Shown one piece after another: positions 34,779 through 43,968 of a stretch of 64,000 nt of DNA. The stretch is from NCBI GenBank assembly GCA_030424865.1, contig JAUHVR010000016.1:62001-126000 (forward strand), written 5' to 3'. Origin of the DNA: Alphaproteobacteria bacterium (lineage in GTDB: Bacteria > Pseudomonadota > Alphaproteobacteria > Rhodobacterales > Rhodobacteraceae). Made by a program: the position numbers and the translations under genes. Every line of letters starts with the position of its first letter. Position 1 is the stretch's first letter. Below the pieces are notes generated by a model. It did not search any database, had not been told where the DNA came from, and saw only the letters and a list, made by a program, of their open reading frames with translations.

Positions 34779-35675
34779 ATGAAGAGCGAGTTCAGAAGCT
34801 GGTCGGACGTGCGTGTCTTCCTTGCGGTCCTGCGCGAGGGATCGACGCTTGCGGCCTCGCGCGCACTGGGTATGGCCCAGCCCACGGTCGCCCGGCGGAT
34901 TGATGCGCTGGAACATGAGCTTGGCGTGGCGCTTTTCGAACGCGACACACGTGGGTTTCACCCCACCGAAATCGCCCAGGCGCTTTGCCCTGCCGCCGAG
35001 GCCATCGAGACCGCCGCATCGGCCTTTTCCGAGGAAGTCCGGGACTTGTCACAGCCGCGCCCAATCCGGCTGACGGCCTTTTCCGAGAACCTGTCGGATC
35101 GCACCCTGGAGATCATCAGCGAATTTTTGACCAAGAACCCGGGCGTCGAGTTCGACTTCATCCGCAGCGCCGGAATTCTGGATATTGCCGCAAACGAGGC
35201 CGACATCGCAATCCGGCTGTCCCGGACGCCGCAGGACCCGAACCTGATCCGCCGCCTGATCAGCACGGCGCAGTTCACGCTTTACGGATCACCGGAATAT
35301 GCCAGGGCGCACGGTCTGCCCGCATCCCCGAACGACATGGTCGGGCACAAGCTGCTGGCCTATCGCCGCGACGACGCGCCCGCCTTTTTCTACGACTGGA
35401 TGCTGAAATACGTGCCCGAGACGGACGTCCACCGACGGTTTGCCGAGGTGCGGCTGCTGGATGCGGCTGTCGTCGCGGGTCAGGGTCTGGCCGTCATGAA
35501 CCTGCGTCTGATCGAACCCCTTGAAAAGGCGGGCAAGATCGTGCGGTGCTTTGAGCCGCCCGAGGAACTGGACTGTCCTCACATGATGCTCGCCTCACCC
35601 GATGCCTGGCGTCGTCCCGAGGTGCGGGCGTTCTTCAAGTTCTTTGCCCCGCGATACGCGGAGATTTTCAAGTAG
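34779..35675 (+). CDS. LysR-family transcriptional regulator
   Basis: A 298-residue LysR protein starting MKSEFRSWSDVRVFLAVLRE; the HTH (GSTLAASRALGMAQPTVARRI) lies at about 21-41, followed by an effector-binding domain. An upstream in-frame ATG would add 13 residues. It is divergent from a 74-residue hypothetical gene and convergent with rnpB. Effector unknown. Confidence 0.88.
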   Translation: MKSEFRSWSDVRVFLAVLREGSTLAASRALGMAQPTVARRIDALEHELGVALFERDTRGFHPTEIAQALCPAAEAIETAASAFSEEVRDLSQPRPIRLTAFSENLSDRTLEIISEFLTKNPGVEFDFIRSAGILDIAANEADIAIRLSRTPQDPNLIRRLISTAQFTLYGSPEYARAHGLPASPNDMVGHKLLAYRRDDAPAFFYDWMLKYVPETDVHRRFAEVRLLDAAVVAGQGLAVMNLRLIEPLEKAGKIVRCFEPPEELDCPHMMLASPDAWRRPEVRAFFKFFAPRYAEIFK

Positions 35676-35687
35676 ATCGACAGAATG

Positions 35688-36061
35688 CGCGCGGAGGGCC
35701 TGTAAGCCGGATTCTGTGCCTCTGACGAGGCGATGACCATTCCTCTGGGCCAGGGATTGCCCCCTGGCTCTAGCTGCCAACCCGAACCTCTGGACAGAAG
35801 CCGCCCTGCGGATGCGCCGCGCGAGGTTCCTATTCGGCATTGCTCCCGGTGGGGCTTGCCATGCGGGGACTGTTGCCAGCCCCCCGGTGGGCTCTTACCC
35901 CACCGTTTCACCCTTACCGCCGAAACCGGCGGCGGTCTGTTTTCTGTGGCGCTTTCCGTCAGGTTGCCCTGCCCGGGCGTTACCCGGCACCGTTGCTTCT
36001 GGGAGTCCGGACTTTCCTCGCGGCCCTTGCGGACCACGCGGCCATCCGGCCCTCCGCGCGA
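35688..36061 (-). ncRNA. rnpB: RNase P RNA (type A)
   Basis: On the minus strand the RNA starts near 36061 and ends near 35688. The terminal P1 helix is visible as GCGCGGAGGGCC at 35689-35700 inverted to the GGCCCTCCGCGC at 36048-36059. The universal CR-I motif GAGGAAAGTCC corresponds to 36009-36019, and the 3' conserved ACAGAATCCGGCTTACAG to 35700-35717. Length of about 374 nt is normal for alphaproteobacterial type A. It cleaves 5' leaders of tRNAs. It follows the amidase gene on the same strand with a 9-bp gap. Confidence 0.95.
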
Positions 36062-36070
36062 GGTCGTGGG

Positions 36071-36772
36071 TTACGCCGAAGGGGGCGTTGCGTCAACGGG
36101 AAAGCGTTCAGACAAATTCCGGGCGATGCGCCGGTCCTCATCGTCCAGCGGCCCGGTGGCCCAAGGACGAAAACGGGCGCGGAAGGCGTCAAGCACCACG
36201 GCTTCGGGATCGTCATGATCCGTCAGGGCGTCAAGGCAATAGCCGAAGCTGTGTGCATGATCGCGCCACGGCGTGCTGCCTTCGCCAAAGGTTTCATCCG
36301 GCCAGACTGCCAGCCCCTGCATGGCCAATCGTCGCCAGTCAAACCTCCGCCCCGGGTCGATCTTGCGCCCCGGCGCCATATCGGAATGGCCGATCACACG
36401 CTCTGGCGGGATGCCCCAGCGGGACAGGATGCCCGGCAACAGCCCCTCCAGCGCCGCCATCAGCGGCTCGGCAAAGGGCTGCGATCCGGTGTTGCTGAGC
36501 TCGATCCCGATGGAGTGCGAATTCACGTCCGCCACGTCTCCCCACTGCCCGACGCCTGCATGCCAGGCACGGTTCGCCTCGTCCACCAGCTGCCAGATCG
36601 TGCCCTGCGGGCTGATCACATAGTGGGCCGAGACCTGCGCTTCGGGGGTACACAGCCAGTCGCGCGCGCCCTCGGCGCTGTCCATGGCGGTATAGTGCAG
36701 CACAACCAACGAGGGCCGCGCCCCGTCACGCCGGTCGCCGAAATTCGGCGAGGGATGCCAGATCGGGGTCAG
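36071..36772 (-). CDS. N-acetylmuramoyl-L-alanine amidase (AmiD/AmpD type)
   Basis: An Amidase_2 zinc enzyme. VVLHYTAM carries the first zinc His, VNSHSIGIEL the conserved region, and ERVIGHSDMAPGRKIDPG the remaining ligands. The conserved N-terminal block WHPSPNFGDRR is encoded upstream of the first usual start (a TTG at 36709), and no ATG, GTG or TTG precedes it in frame after a stop. I therefore place the start at a CTG (36772) overlapping the stop of the lipoprotein gene, giving 233 residues. The start is uncertain; the enzyme call is firm. Confidence 0.85.
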   Translation of the reverse strand: MTPIWHPSPNFGDRRDGARPSLVVLHYTAMDSAEGARDWLCTPEAQVSAHYVISPQGTIWQLVDEANRAWHAGVGQWGDVADVNSHSIGIELSNTGSQPFAEPLMAALEGLLPGILSRWGIPPERVIGHSDMAPGRKIDPGRRFDWRRLAMQGLAVWPDETFGEGSTPWRDHAHSFGYCLDALTDHDDPEAVVLDAFRARFRPWATGPLDDEDRRIARNLSERFPVDATPPSA

Positions 36773-37443
36773 TTCTTGCGCGCCAGACGGAACAGCGTCG
36801 GATCCCAGTCGCAGGCAAAACCATCGCCATCAGGGTCCAGCGTCTTGCGGTCTTTCTCGGGGCCGCCAAGCGACAGGAAGGCCTCTTGCGCGTCGTCTGC
36901 GTTGCGATAGACCGCGCAATTGCGCTGATGCCGCGCCTCTGAGGCAAAGGTCGACCGGCGATACAGCGACGCGCCCACCGGGTTGGTGGTCTGCAGGGCG
37001 TATTCGACGATGTTCGGCTGATCAGTGCCCGGCCGCACAGGCAGGGCCTTGGGCTCGATCACCTTGTACTGCTCGCGGTTCTGGGCAATCCGCGCCGCAT
37101 CGCTTTCGATGCTGCGTTCGGCCGAAACCGCGTCAAAGTCGTTCTCTCCGGAAATGCCGACGGCATTCACAACCTCGGGCGCGGGATTGTTGGGGTCGGC
37201 CTCCAGCGGCTGCTCACCCGAGTTTGCGTCACGCGCCGCAATCTGCGCCTGATCTTCGGGATCCAGCGAATAGTTGCCCGTCACCGGATCCGCGCCGGTT
37301 TCCAGCGCGTTATCGCGCGCTTCCTGACGTTCCAGATACTCGTCGTAGTCGCCAAAGCCCACGCCAGCGGCGCTGTCGGGCACCGACGGCGCACAGGCCG
37401 CCAATGCAATCAGCCCAACGCTGCACATCAATAGCCGCATCAT
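36769..37443 (-). CDS. Excalibur calcium-binding-domain lipoprotein
   Basis: A 224-residue lipoprotein: signal peptide with lipobox LAAC (lipidated Cys near residue 17), a long acidic, low-complexity middle (about 25-165), and a C-terminal excalibur motif, NCAVYRNADDAQEAF followed by DPDGDGFACDWDP, where the DxDxDG element can bind calcium. Role unknown, likely envelope. It lies 36 bp after gatA and its end overlaps the amidase start. Confidence 0.85.
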   Translation of the reverse strand: MMRLLMCSVGLIALAACAPSVPDSAAGVGFGDYDEYLERQEARDNALETGADPVTGNYSLDPEDQAQIAARDANSGEQPLEADPNNPAPEVVNAVGISGENDFDAVSAERSIESDAARIAQNREQYKVIEPKALPVRPGTDQPNIVEYALQTTNPVGASLYRRSTFASEARHQRNCAVYRNADDAQEAFLSLGGPEKDRKTLDPDGDGFACDWDPTLFRLARKN

Positions 37444-37479
37444 CTGCCCTGCCGTTTGTTCAATTGCCTCAGGCCGGAT

Positions 37480-38964
37480 TTACCACCATTTCGCCGGTTT
37501 GGCCACAAATCCAGCCGCGTTTTCCAGCGCGTAGGCGGTATTGAGCAAATCGCCCTCTTCCCAGGGACGTCCGATCAGCTGCAGCCCCAGCGGCAGGCCC
37601 TGCTTGTCGAGACCCGTGGGCACCGCGATGCCCGGCAGGCCCGCCAGGTTCACGGTCACGGTAAAGACGTCGTTGAGATACATCTCGACCGGGTCCGAGA
37701 CCTCTTTGCCCAGCTCAAACGCCGCCGAAGGCGTGGCCGGGGTCAGGATCGCGTCGACGCCCTCGGCAAAGACATCTTCGAAGTCTTTCTTGATCAGGGT
37801 GCGGACCTTGCGCGCGCGGTTGTAATAGGCGTCGTAGAACCCCGCCGACAGCACATAGGTGCCCACCATGACGCGGCGCTGCACCTCGGCGCCAAAGCCT
37901 TCGGCGCGGGTCTTTTCATACATCTCGGTGATGCCGTCGCCCTGCGCCAGCGTCGCGCGGTGGCCGTAGCGGACACCGTCATAGCGTGCGAGGTTTGACG
38001 AGGCCTCGGCCGGGGCAATCACGTAGTACGCAGGCAGCGCGTATTTGGTGTGCGGCAGGCTGATGTCGACGATCTTGGCGCCCGCGTCTTCCAGCATGGC
38101 GCGGCCCTCGGCCCAAAGCGCCTCGATCTCGTCCGGCATGCCGTCCATGCGGTATTCCTTGGGAATGCCTATGGTCTTGCCGCGGATGTCGCCGGTCAGC
38201 ATCGCCTCGAAGTTCGGCACCGCCAGATCGGCGCTGGTCGAATCCTTGGGATCGTGGCCGCACATGGCTTCCAGCAGGATTGCCGCATCGCGCACATCCT
38301 TGGTCATCGGCCCGGCCTGATCGAGGCTGGAGGCAAAGGCCACAATCCCCCAGCGCGAGCAGCGCCCGTAGGTCGGCTTGATGCCGGTGATGCCGGTAAA
38401 GGCCGCAGGCTGGCGGATTGACCCGCCGGTGTCGGTGCCGGTGGCTGCAAGGCACAAGTCCGAGGACACCGCCGAGGCCGAGCCACCCGAGCTGCCGCCC
38501 GGCGTCAGCGCGGCATCGGAATTGCCCGCGCGCCAGGGGTTCACCGCGTTGCCGTAGACAGAGGTTTCGTTGGACGAGCCCATAGCGAATTCGTCCATGT
38601 TCAGCTTGCCCAGCATCACGGTGCCCGCGTCAAACAGCTGGCTGGTGATGGTGGATTCGTACTCGGGCTTGAACCCGTTCAGGATGCCGCTGGCCGCCTG
38701 GCTGGGCACACCCTTGGTGCAGAAGAGATCCTTGATCCCCATCGGGATGCCACACATGTCCGGCGCGTCACCCGCCTTGATCCGGGCGTCTGCGGCCTGC
38801 GCCTGTTCCATCGCGATCTCGGGCGTCTTGTGCACAAAAGCGCCCAGCGCGTCGGCACCTTCGATGGCGGTCAGGCAGGCCTGGGTCAGTTCAACGCTGG
38901 TCACATCACCCTTGCGCAGGGCGTCGCGGGCTTCAGAGATCTTGAGGGTGTTCAACTCGGTCAT
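37480..38964 (-). CDS. gatA: Glutamyl-tRNA(Gln)/aspartyl-tRNA(Asn) amidotransferase subunit A
   Basis: A 494-residue amidase-signature enzyme. The catalytic Lys lies in GIKDLFC (about 78), the cis-Ser and Ser nucleophile in [13 protein letters not shown] and [13 protein letters not shown]. GatA generates ammonia from glutamine for GatB in the tRNA transamidation pathway used by bacteria lacking GlnRS or AsnRS. It follows gatC by 30 bp; gatB is not in the window. Confidence 0.96.
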   Translation of the reverse strand: MTELNTLKISEARDALRKGDVTSVELTQACLTAIEGADALGAFVHKTPEIAMEQAQAADARIKAGDAPDMCGIPMGIKDLFCTKGVPSQAASGILNGFKPEYESTITSQLFDAGTVMLGKLNMDEFAMGSSNETSVYGNAVNPWRAGNSDAALTPGGSSGGSASAVSSDLCLAATGTDTGGSIRQPAAFTGITGIKPTYGRCSRWGIVAFASSLDQAGPMTKDVRDAAILLEAMCGHDPKDSTSADLAVPNFEAMLTGDIRGKTIGIPKEYRMDGMPDEIEALWAEGRAMLEDAGAKIVDISLPHTKYALPAYYVIAPAEASSNLARYDGVRYGHRATLAQGDGITEMYEKTRAEGFGAEVQRRVMVGTYVLSAGFYDAYYNRARKVRTLIKKDFEDVFAEGVDAILTPATPSAAFELGKEVSDPVEMYLNDVFTVTVNLAGLPGIAVPTGLDKQGLPLGLQLIGRPWEEGDLLNTAYALENAAGFVAKPAKWW

Positions 38965-38994
38965 CGCTACGGCTTTCTTGATCTCGGATGCGTC

Positions 38995-39282
38995 TTATTC
39001 GACCACTTTGGGCACGGCAAAGAACCCTTCGCGGCTGTCGGGCGCGTTGGCCAGAACCTTGTCCTGCTGGTCGCCATCCGTCACGCCATCCTTGCGGCGC
39101 TTCAGGCGCATCGGCGTGACCGAGACCATGGGCTCGACCCCGTCAACATCCACCTCGTTGAGCTGTTCGATAAAGCCCAGGATGTTGTTGAATTCCTGCG
39201 CCAGCGCAGGCAGCGCGTCGTCTTCGACCTTGATGCGGGCCAGCTTGGCCACGCGGGCGGCGGTGTCAGTGTCGATGGACAT
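38995..39282 (-). CDS. gatC: Aspartyl/glutamyl-tRNA amidotransferase subunit C
   Basis: A 95-residue GatC starting [38 protein letters not shown] is the conserved belt that wraps around GatA-GatB. A longer frame by nine codons exists but the family length favours this ATG. It is directly upstream of gatA. Confidence 0.94.
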   Translation of the reverse strand: MSIDTDTAARVAKLARIKVEDDALPALAQEFNNILGFIEQLNEVDVDGVEPMVSVTPMRLKRRKDGVTDGDQQDKVLANAPDSREGFFAVPKVVE

Positions 39283-39318
39283 GAGGGCCTCGTTCCGGTT
39301 CCGGTTCAAACTTGGCGT

Positions 39319-39969
39319 TTACCCCCGCGCGCGCGTGCCCGCAAGCCGGTGACGGTGGTAAACTTCGATCATCCAGCCCAGCATGACGCCATTCAGGATG
39401 TGCCACAGGAAATGTGTGCCCAGGGGCAGCTGTCCGCACAAGGGTTCATCAATGGTGCGCAGGGTGATTGAAAGCACCAGAATGGCAGCGCCAATGGCCA
39501 GACCACGCGCCGTCTCGGGCGCCTTGTTCCGCAGGATCACCGCATAGGCGGCGATCAGGATTGGCACGGGCACATAGCCCGCCGAGTCGCTGAGCCAGGT
39601 GAGCTGTGAAAAAAGCGGTACGGTCAGCGCGGCATAGGGGATGAACAGCGCCGTGATCCCGATGGCGGGCCAGAGGCGGAAGCCAAGGTAATGGCGGTTC
39701 GCGGCATAGAAATAGAGCAGGATATAGGCCAGGATCGGCGCGACATCGGCAATTGCGGCCCAGACCTGCGCAAAGGTGTGAAAGGCAAAGCTGCCAAGGC
39801 CAATCATCGCCAGGATCAGGCACAGCGCCCCGGCCAGCGTGTCGCCGCGCGTGCGCCGCCACATGAGGTAGGCCGCAATCAGAAAGGCCAGGTTCGTCAC
39901 GGCATTCACCGGCTCTGACCAGAACGAGGCGTCCAGCCTCTCGCAATAGCCATCCAGCGTCTCGAACAT
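39319..39969 (-). CDS. Ceramidase-family (CREST) membrane protein
   Basis: About 216 residues and six or seven membrane segments. Family motifs: YCERLDASFWSEPVNAVTN at the N-terminus, GLGSFAFHTFAQVWAAIADV with the conserved Ser-His and Asp, and GTHFLWHILNG near the C-terminus with the two metal-binding His. CREST hydrolases act on ceramide or related lipids. The start was chosen at MFETLDGY because GGCGG precedes it; an ATG ten codons earlier is possible. Confidence 0.85.
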   Translation of the reverse strand: MFETLDGYCERLDASFWSEPVNAVTNLAFLIAAYLMWRRTRGDTLAGALCLILAMIGLGSFAFHTFAQVWAAIADVAPILAYILLYFYAANRHYLGFRLWPAIGITALFIPYAALTVPLFSQLTWLSDSAGYVPVPILIAAYAVILRNKAPETARGLAIGAAILVLSITLRTIDEPLCGQLPLGTHFLWHILNGVMLGWMIEVYHRHRLAGTRARG

Positions 39970-40064
39970 CGCGCTATTTCCGCCTTGTGAACCCGTCATT
40001 GCTATCTAGCACGTTGGGATTTGCATGCTAGGCTGACCCAACGCAAATATCGGGAGGACGGCGC

Positions 40065-40757
40065 ATGGACATCATCTGGCTGGGACACGGAAGCTGGCGC
40101 ATCGAAACCGGGGGGCAGGTGCTGTTGATCGACCCTTGGTTGACCGGCAATCCGATGCTGGACGACAGCCAGCACGACGCGGCCGTCGCAGGCGCGACAC
40201 ACCTGCTGCTGACCCACACCCATTTCGACCACGTCGCCGACATCCTGCCGCTGGCGCGCAAGCTGAACATTCCGGTCGTCGGCCAATACGACCTGATGGG
40301 GTTCTGGGAGGAAAGCGAGGGCATCCAGACCGTTGGCTTCAACAAGGGCGGCACGGTGGATCTGGGCGGCGTGCGTGTCTCGATGGTGCCTGCCTCACAC
40401 AGCTCGACGATGACAACGACGGATGGTCCGCTGGTGGTCGGTAACGAGATCGGCTTCATGATTTCCTCCGAAGGCAAGACGGTCTATGCCTCGGGCGACA
40501 CCGACATCATGGCCGACATGGGCTGGATGGGCGAATACTACGCCCCCGACATCGGCATCCTGAGTGCGGGGGGCCATTTCACCATGGACATGAAAGGCAC
40601 GGCCTTTGCCGCCAAGAAATACTTCAATTTCAAGACCGTGATCCCCGGACACTACAAGACCTTCCCGCTGTTGGAACAATCGGCGCAGGTGCTGATTGAC
40701 GGGCTGCCGGGTGTTGATGTGATCGAACCAGAGGTTATGAAGGCCATCACGCTCTGA
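40065..40757 (+). CDS. UPF0173 metal-dependent hydrolase
   Basis: A 230-residue metallo-beta-lactamase-fold hydrolase. It opens with WLGHGSWRIET, binds metal through LLTHTHFDHVAD (about 45-56), SGDTDIMADM and PGHYKTFPLL. The family (YtkL type) is widespread, and its substrate is not established. GGGAGGAC precedes the ATG. A glycosyltransferase-like gene follows by 16 bp. Confidence 0.92.
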   Translation: MDIIWLGHGSWRIETGGQVLLIDPWLTGNPMLDDSQHDAAVAGATHLLLTHTHFDHVADILPLARKLNIPVVGQYDLMGFWEESEGIQTVGFNKGGTVDLGGVRVSMVPASHSSTMTTTDGPLVVGNEIGFMISSEGKTVYASGDTDIMADMGWMGEYYAPDIGILSAGGHFTMDMKGTAFAAKKYFNFKTVIPGHYKTFPLLEQSAQVLIDGLPGVDVIEPEVMKAITL

Positions 40758-40773
40758 CCTCAAGGACCCGTCC

Positions 40774-41766
40774 ATGGTGCCCCCCGCGAAAGCGCCCCTG
40801 AACGTTCTGATCATCGGCCAATCGGGTCGCCTGGAATACGAGGCCGTGCTCTTCGCGGCCTCGTTGCAGCATTTCACCAAGGGCGTGCGCCTCTTTGTCG
40901 GGGAACCCCAGCCCGGACCGCTCTGGCCCAACAATCCGCGGATGAAAAACCCCGATGTGCGGGAGCTGCTGGAAAGCCTGGGCGCAACGATCCTGCCGTT
41001 TGAAAACACCGCCTTCGGCCATGCCTATCCCAACGGCAACAAGATCGAGGCGCTGGCCGCCCTGCCCAAGGGCGAGCCTTTCGTGTTTTTCGACACCGAC
41101 ACCCTGCTGCTGGATGATCTGACCAAGGTGCCGTTTGACTTCGACCGGCCCAGCGCCTCGCTTCGGCGCGAGGACACCTGGCCGAAGCTTGAACTTTACG
41201 GGCCCGGCTACACGCAGATCTGGAAGTCGCTTTACGACCGCTTTGGCCTCGATTTCGAAAGCTCGCTGGACCTGACCCAGCCTGACGAATTCTGGCGGCG
41301 GTATCTCTATTTCAACGCGGGCTTCTTTTATTACCGCTGTCCCTGGGTCTTTGGCGAAACCTTCCGCACCTACGCCCTGTCGATCCGCGACGACCCGCCG
41401 CCAGAGTTGGTGCTGCAAGCGCTGGACCCCTGGCTGGACCAGATCGCCCTGCCCCTGGTCATCCACAGCCTGGGGGGCGGGCGCGACGCGCTTGCGCCGG
41501 GGTATCTGGATGGCTCGGTCAGTTGCCACTACCGGATGCTGCCGCTGCTCTATGCCCGCGAAGCCGATCAGGTGGTCGAAACGCTCGAGAGGGTCGCCGG
41601 CACGCAAGAGGTCAAATCCGTGCTCAAGCAGTACGAGGCCTTTCGCTTCATGATCTACCACGGACGCGGCCAGAAGGTGCGGGCGCTCTTTGATCGCGCG
41701 AACCTGCCCCGCAGGGAACAGGCGATCCGCAACAAGATCCGACGCGAGGGGTTCTGGATGCGGTAG
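40774..41766 (+). CDS. Hypothetical GT-A-like protein
   Basis: A 330-residue protein I could not assign with certainty. VVFFDTD-type sequence FVFFDTDTLLLDDL (about 104-117) matches the DxD motif of GT-A glycosyltransferases, placed after about 100 residues of a Rossmann-like start (VLIIGQSG). NAGFFYYRCPW and the Trp/Tyr-rich middle are compatible with sugar handling. It has no signal peptide. It follows UPF0173 closely, and its partners are not evident. Confidence 0.6.
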   Translation: MVPPAKAPLNVLIIGQSGRLEYEAVLFAASLQHFTKGVRLFVGEPQPGPLWPNNPRMKNPDVRELLESLGATILPFENTAFGHAYPNGNKIEALAALPKGEPFVFFDTDTLLLDDLTKVPFDFDRPSASLRREDTWPKLELYGPGYTQIWKSLYDRFGLDFESSLDLTQPDEFWRRYLYFNAGFFYYRCPWVFGETFRTYALSIRDDPPPELVLQALDPWLDQIALPLVIHSLGGGRDALAPGYLDGSVSCHYRMLPLLYAREADQVVETLERVAGTQEVKSVLKQYEAFRFMIYHGRGQKVRALFDRANLPRREQAIRNKIRREGFWMR

Positions 41767-41848
41767 GCCGCGCGCCAACTTCGCCGTTGTCGCCCTTGAC
41801 GGGATGGCCTACTCATTTGGACAAAGCACTTCACGGGAGGAGATTTCC

Positions 41849-43138
41849 ATGACCGACGGCCCCACATACGGCTTTGACACCCTTCAGATTCACGCAGGCG
41901 CCCGCCCTGACCCGGCGACGGGTGCGCGGCAGACGCCGATCTACCAGACCACGGCCTATGTCTTTCGCGATGCCGAACACGCCGCGGCACTGTTCAACCT
42001 GCAAGAGGTCGGCTACATCTACTCGCGCCTGACCAACCCGACGGTTGCGGCCCTGCAGGAACGTGTCGCCGTGCTGGAAGGCGGCGTTGGCGCGGTCTGC
42101 TGTTCGTCGGGCCACGCGGCACAGATCATGGCGCTCTTCCCGCTGATGCAGCCGGGCTGCAACGTCGTTGTCTCGACCCGTCTCTATGGCGGCACGGTCA
42201 CCCAGTTCAGCCAGACCATCAAGCGGTTCGGATGGGAGGCCACCTTTGTGGACTTCGACGATCTGGACGCCGTCAAGGCCGCCATCGACGACAACACCCG
42301 TGCGATTTTCTGCGAATCCATCGCCAACCCCGGCGGCTACATCACCGACCTGCGCGCGGTTGCAGACGTGGCGGATGCGGCGGGCCTGCCGCTGGTCGTC
42401 GACAACACCTCGGCCACGCCCTACCTGTGCCGGCCCATCGAACATGGCGCCACGCTGGTCGTGCACTCGCTGACCAAATACCTGACCGGCAACGGCACCG
42501 TGACCGGCGGCGTGGTGGTTGACAGCGGGAAATTTGACTGGTCGGCCAGCGACAAGTTCCCCTCGCTTTCAGCCCCCGAGCCCGCCTATCACGGCCTGAA
42601 GTTCCACGAGACCTTTGGCCCGCTGGCCTTCACCTTCCACGGCATCGCCATCGGTCTGCGCGACCTGGGCATGACGCTGAACCCGCAGGCGGCGCATTAC
42701 ACCCTGTGCGGGATCGAGACGCTGAGCCTGCGGATGGAGCGGCACGTCGAAAACGCCCAAAAGATCGCAAGCTGGCTGGAAGGCCATGATGCGGTTGAGG
42801 CGGTGACCTATGCGGGACTGGAATCCTCCCCCTACTACGACCGTGTCGCCAAGGTCTGCCCCAAGGGCGCGGGCGCGCTGTTCACCGTCGCGCTGAAAGG
42901 CGGCTATGACGCCTGCATCAAGTTCGTCGACACGCTGGAGATCTTCAGCCACGTCGCGAACCTTGGCGACACGCGCAGCCTGGTGATTCACTCGGCCTCG
43001 ACCACGCACCGCCAGCTGACGCCGGAGCAGCAAGCCGCCGCCGGAGCCGCACCGAACGTTGTGCGCCTGTCCATCGGGATCGAGGACGCCGACGACCTGA
43101 TCGCCGATCTGGACCGCGCGCTGACGGCGGCCAGTTAA
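41849..43138 (+). CDS. metY: O-acetylhomoserine (thiol)-lyase
   Basis: A 429-residue PLP enzyme of the Cys/Met metabolism family. The PLP Lys is in HSLTKYLTGNGT (about 208), with LYGGTVTQF and NPGGYITD before it. MetY forms homocysteine from O-acetylhomoserine and sulfide. The start is set by GGGAGGAG ahead of MTDGPTYGFD. The neighbouring metR/metF genes and persulfide enzymes give a sulfur-metabolism context. No SAM-II riboswitch signature was recognised upstream. Confidence 0.93.
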   Translation: MTDGPTYGFDTLQIHAGARPDPATGARQTPIYQTTAYVFRDAEHAAALFNLQEVGYIYSRLTNPTVAALQERVAVLEGGVGAVCCSSGHAAQIMALFPLMQPGCNVVVSTRLYGGTVTQFSQTIKRFGWEATFVDFDDLDAVKAAIDDNTRAIFCESIANPGGYITDLRAVADVADAAGLPLVVDNTSATPYLCRPIEHGATLVVHSLTKYLTGNGTVTGGVVVDSGKFDWSASDKFPSLSAPEPAYHGLKFHETFGPLAFTFHGIAIGLRDLGMTLNPQAAHYTLCGIETLSLRMERHVENAQKIASWLEGHDAVEAVTYAGLESSPYYDRVAKVCPKGAGALFTVALKGGYDACIKFVDTLEIFSHVANLGDTRSLVIHSASTTHRQLTPEQQAAAGAAPNVVRLSIGIEDADDLIADLDRALTAAS

Positions 43139-43248
43139 GAGCATAGGGCTGCGCGGATGCTGTCCGGGCAGCCCTTGATTGGCGTCTGTTGTACGGGGCA
43201 AAGCTGCCGTCCGCTATTCTCGAAAACGGGCTGCGTTCTTACGGTTTG

Positions 43249-43794
43249 TTATTTTGAATCGTCCGTAGCCGCCGGACTGTGCTCTGAAAGGTATCTTTGA
43301 AACAGCAGACGGAGCTCCTGATAGGAAATGTCTAAGTCCTCACAACCAACGTAAATCCCATCGAGACCGAATGGTTTATTCAACCGCCTTGTTATCTGAC
43401 CCGTCGGTGTAAGAGTGATTTGCTCCATGGCGTCGTTTTTTAACTGAACACGAAGCATAGATGTTCCTCTATGTGACCAAGTCGAAAGGCGCGAAACCGC
43501 ACTCCATGGCACTTCGTGCCTAAGAGCGCGTTTGTCCCAAAAGCCGTGCGTCGATAGCTCAACCGGCTCGTAGTGTCCAAAAATCAAGCGCTGGATCAAA
43601 ACGATCCAGCCTAGAGCAGAGAAAACGGTAATCAACCAGCCAATGAGCACGGAAATCTCACCACGAGTCTCCACTGCGCCGCCTTGAATCAACCACACGC
43701 CGATGGCCACAAAGACCGCAAGAATGAAGGCCAATCCCAAGAGCTTCGAAACGGATCGTCGAATTACCGTGCGTTCCCGGCTTATGCCATTCAT
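43249..43794 (-). CDS. STM3941-like membrane protein, hypothetical
   Basis: A 181-residue protein with two hydrophobic segments (about 16-35 and 49-68) and a soluble C-terminal half with VPWSAVSRLSTWSHRGTSML, reminiscent of a PH-like STM3941 domain. AAAGGA about 10 nt before MNGISRER decides the start; a longer frame of 40 codons exists. The region is clearly lower in GC than its neighbours, suggesting recent acquisition. Function unknown. Confidence 0.6.
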   Translation of the reverse strand: MNGISRERTVIRRSVSKLLGLAFILAVFVAIGVWLIQGGAVETRGEISVLIGWLITVFSALGWIVLIQRLIFGHYEPVELSTHGFWDKRALRHEVPWSAVSRLSTWSHRGTSMLRVQLKNDAMEQITLTPTGQITRRLNKPFGLDGIYVGCEDLDISYQELRLLFQRYLSEHSPAATDDSK

Positions 43795-43968
43795 CGCTGG
43801 TTTTCCTTTAGCGGCCTTGCACATGCGTTGAAGCAAAGTTCGGTACTCGTAGTTGCCATATCTACCGATTTCCAAAAATTTTTGCGAACAAGTTGTTTTT
43901 ACGATGGGCTCCAAGCCGACCTTGGAATCTAAGTTTCCAAGGTACGAAAAAGGCGAAAATTCAGCGCT

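Noticed and set aside
41767-41848. SAM-II riboswitch upstream of metY
   Set aside because: The 82-bp gap is too short and shows no recognisable SAM-II core.
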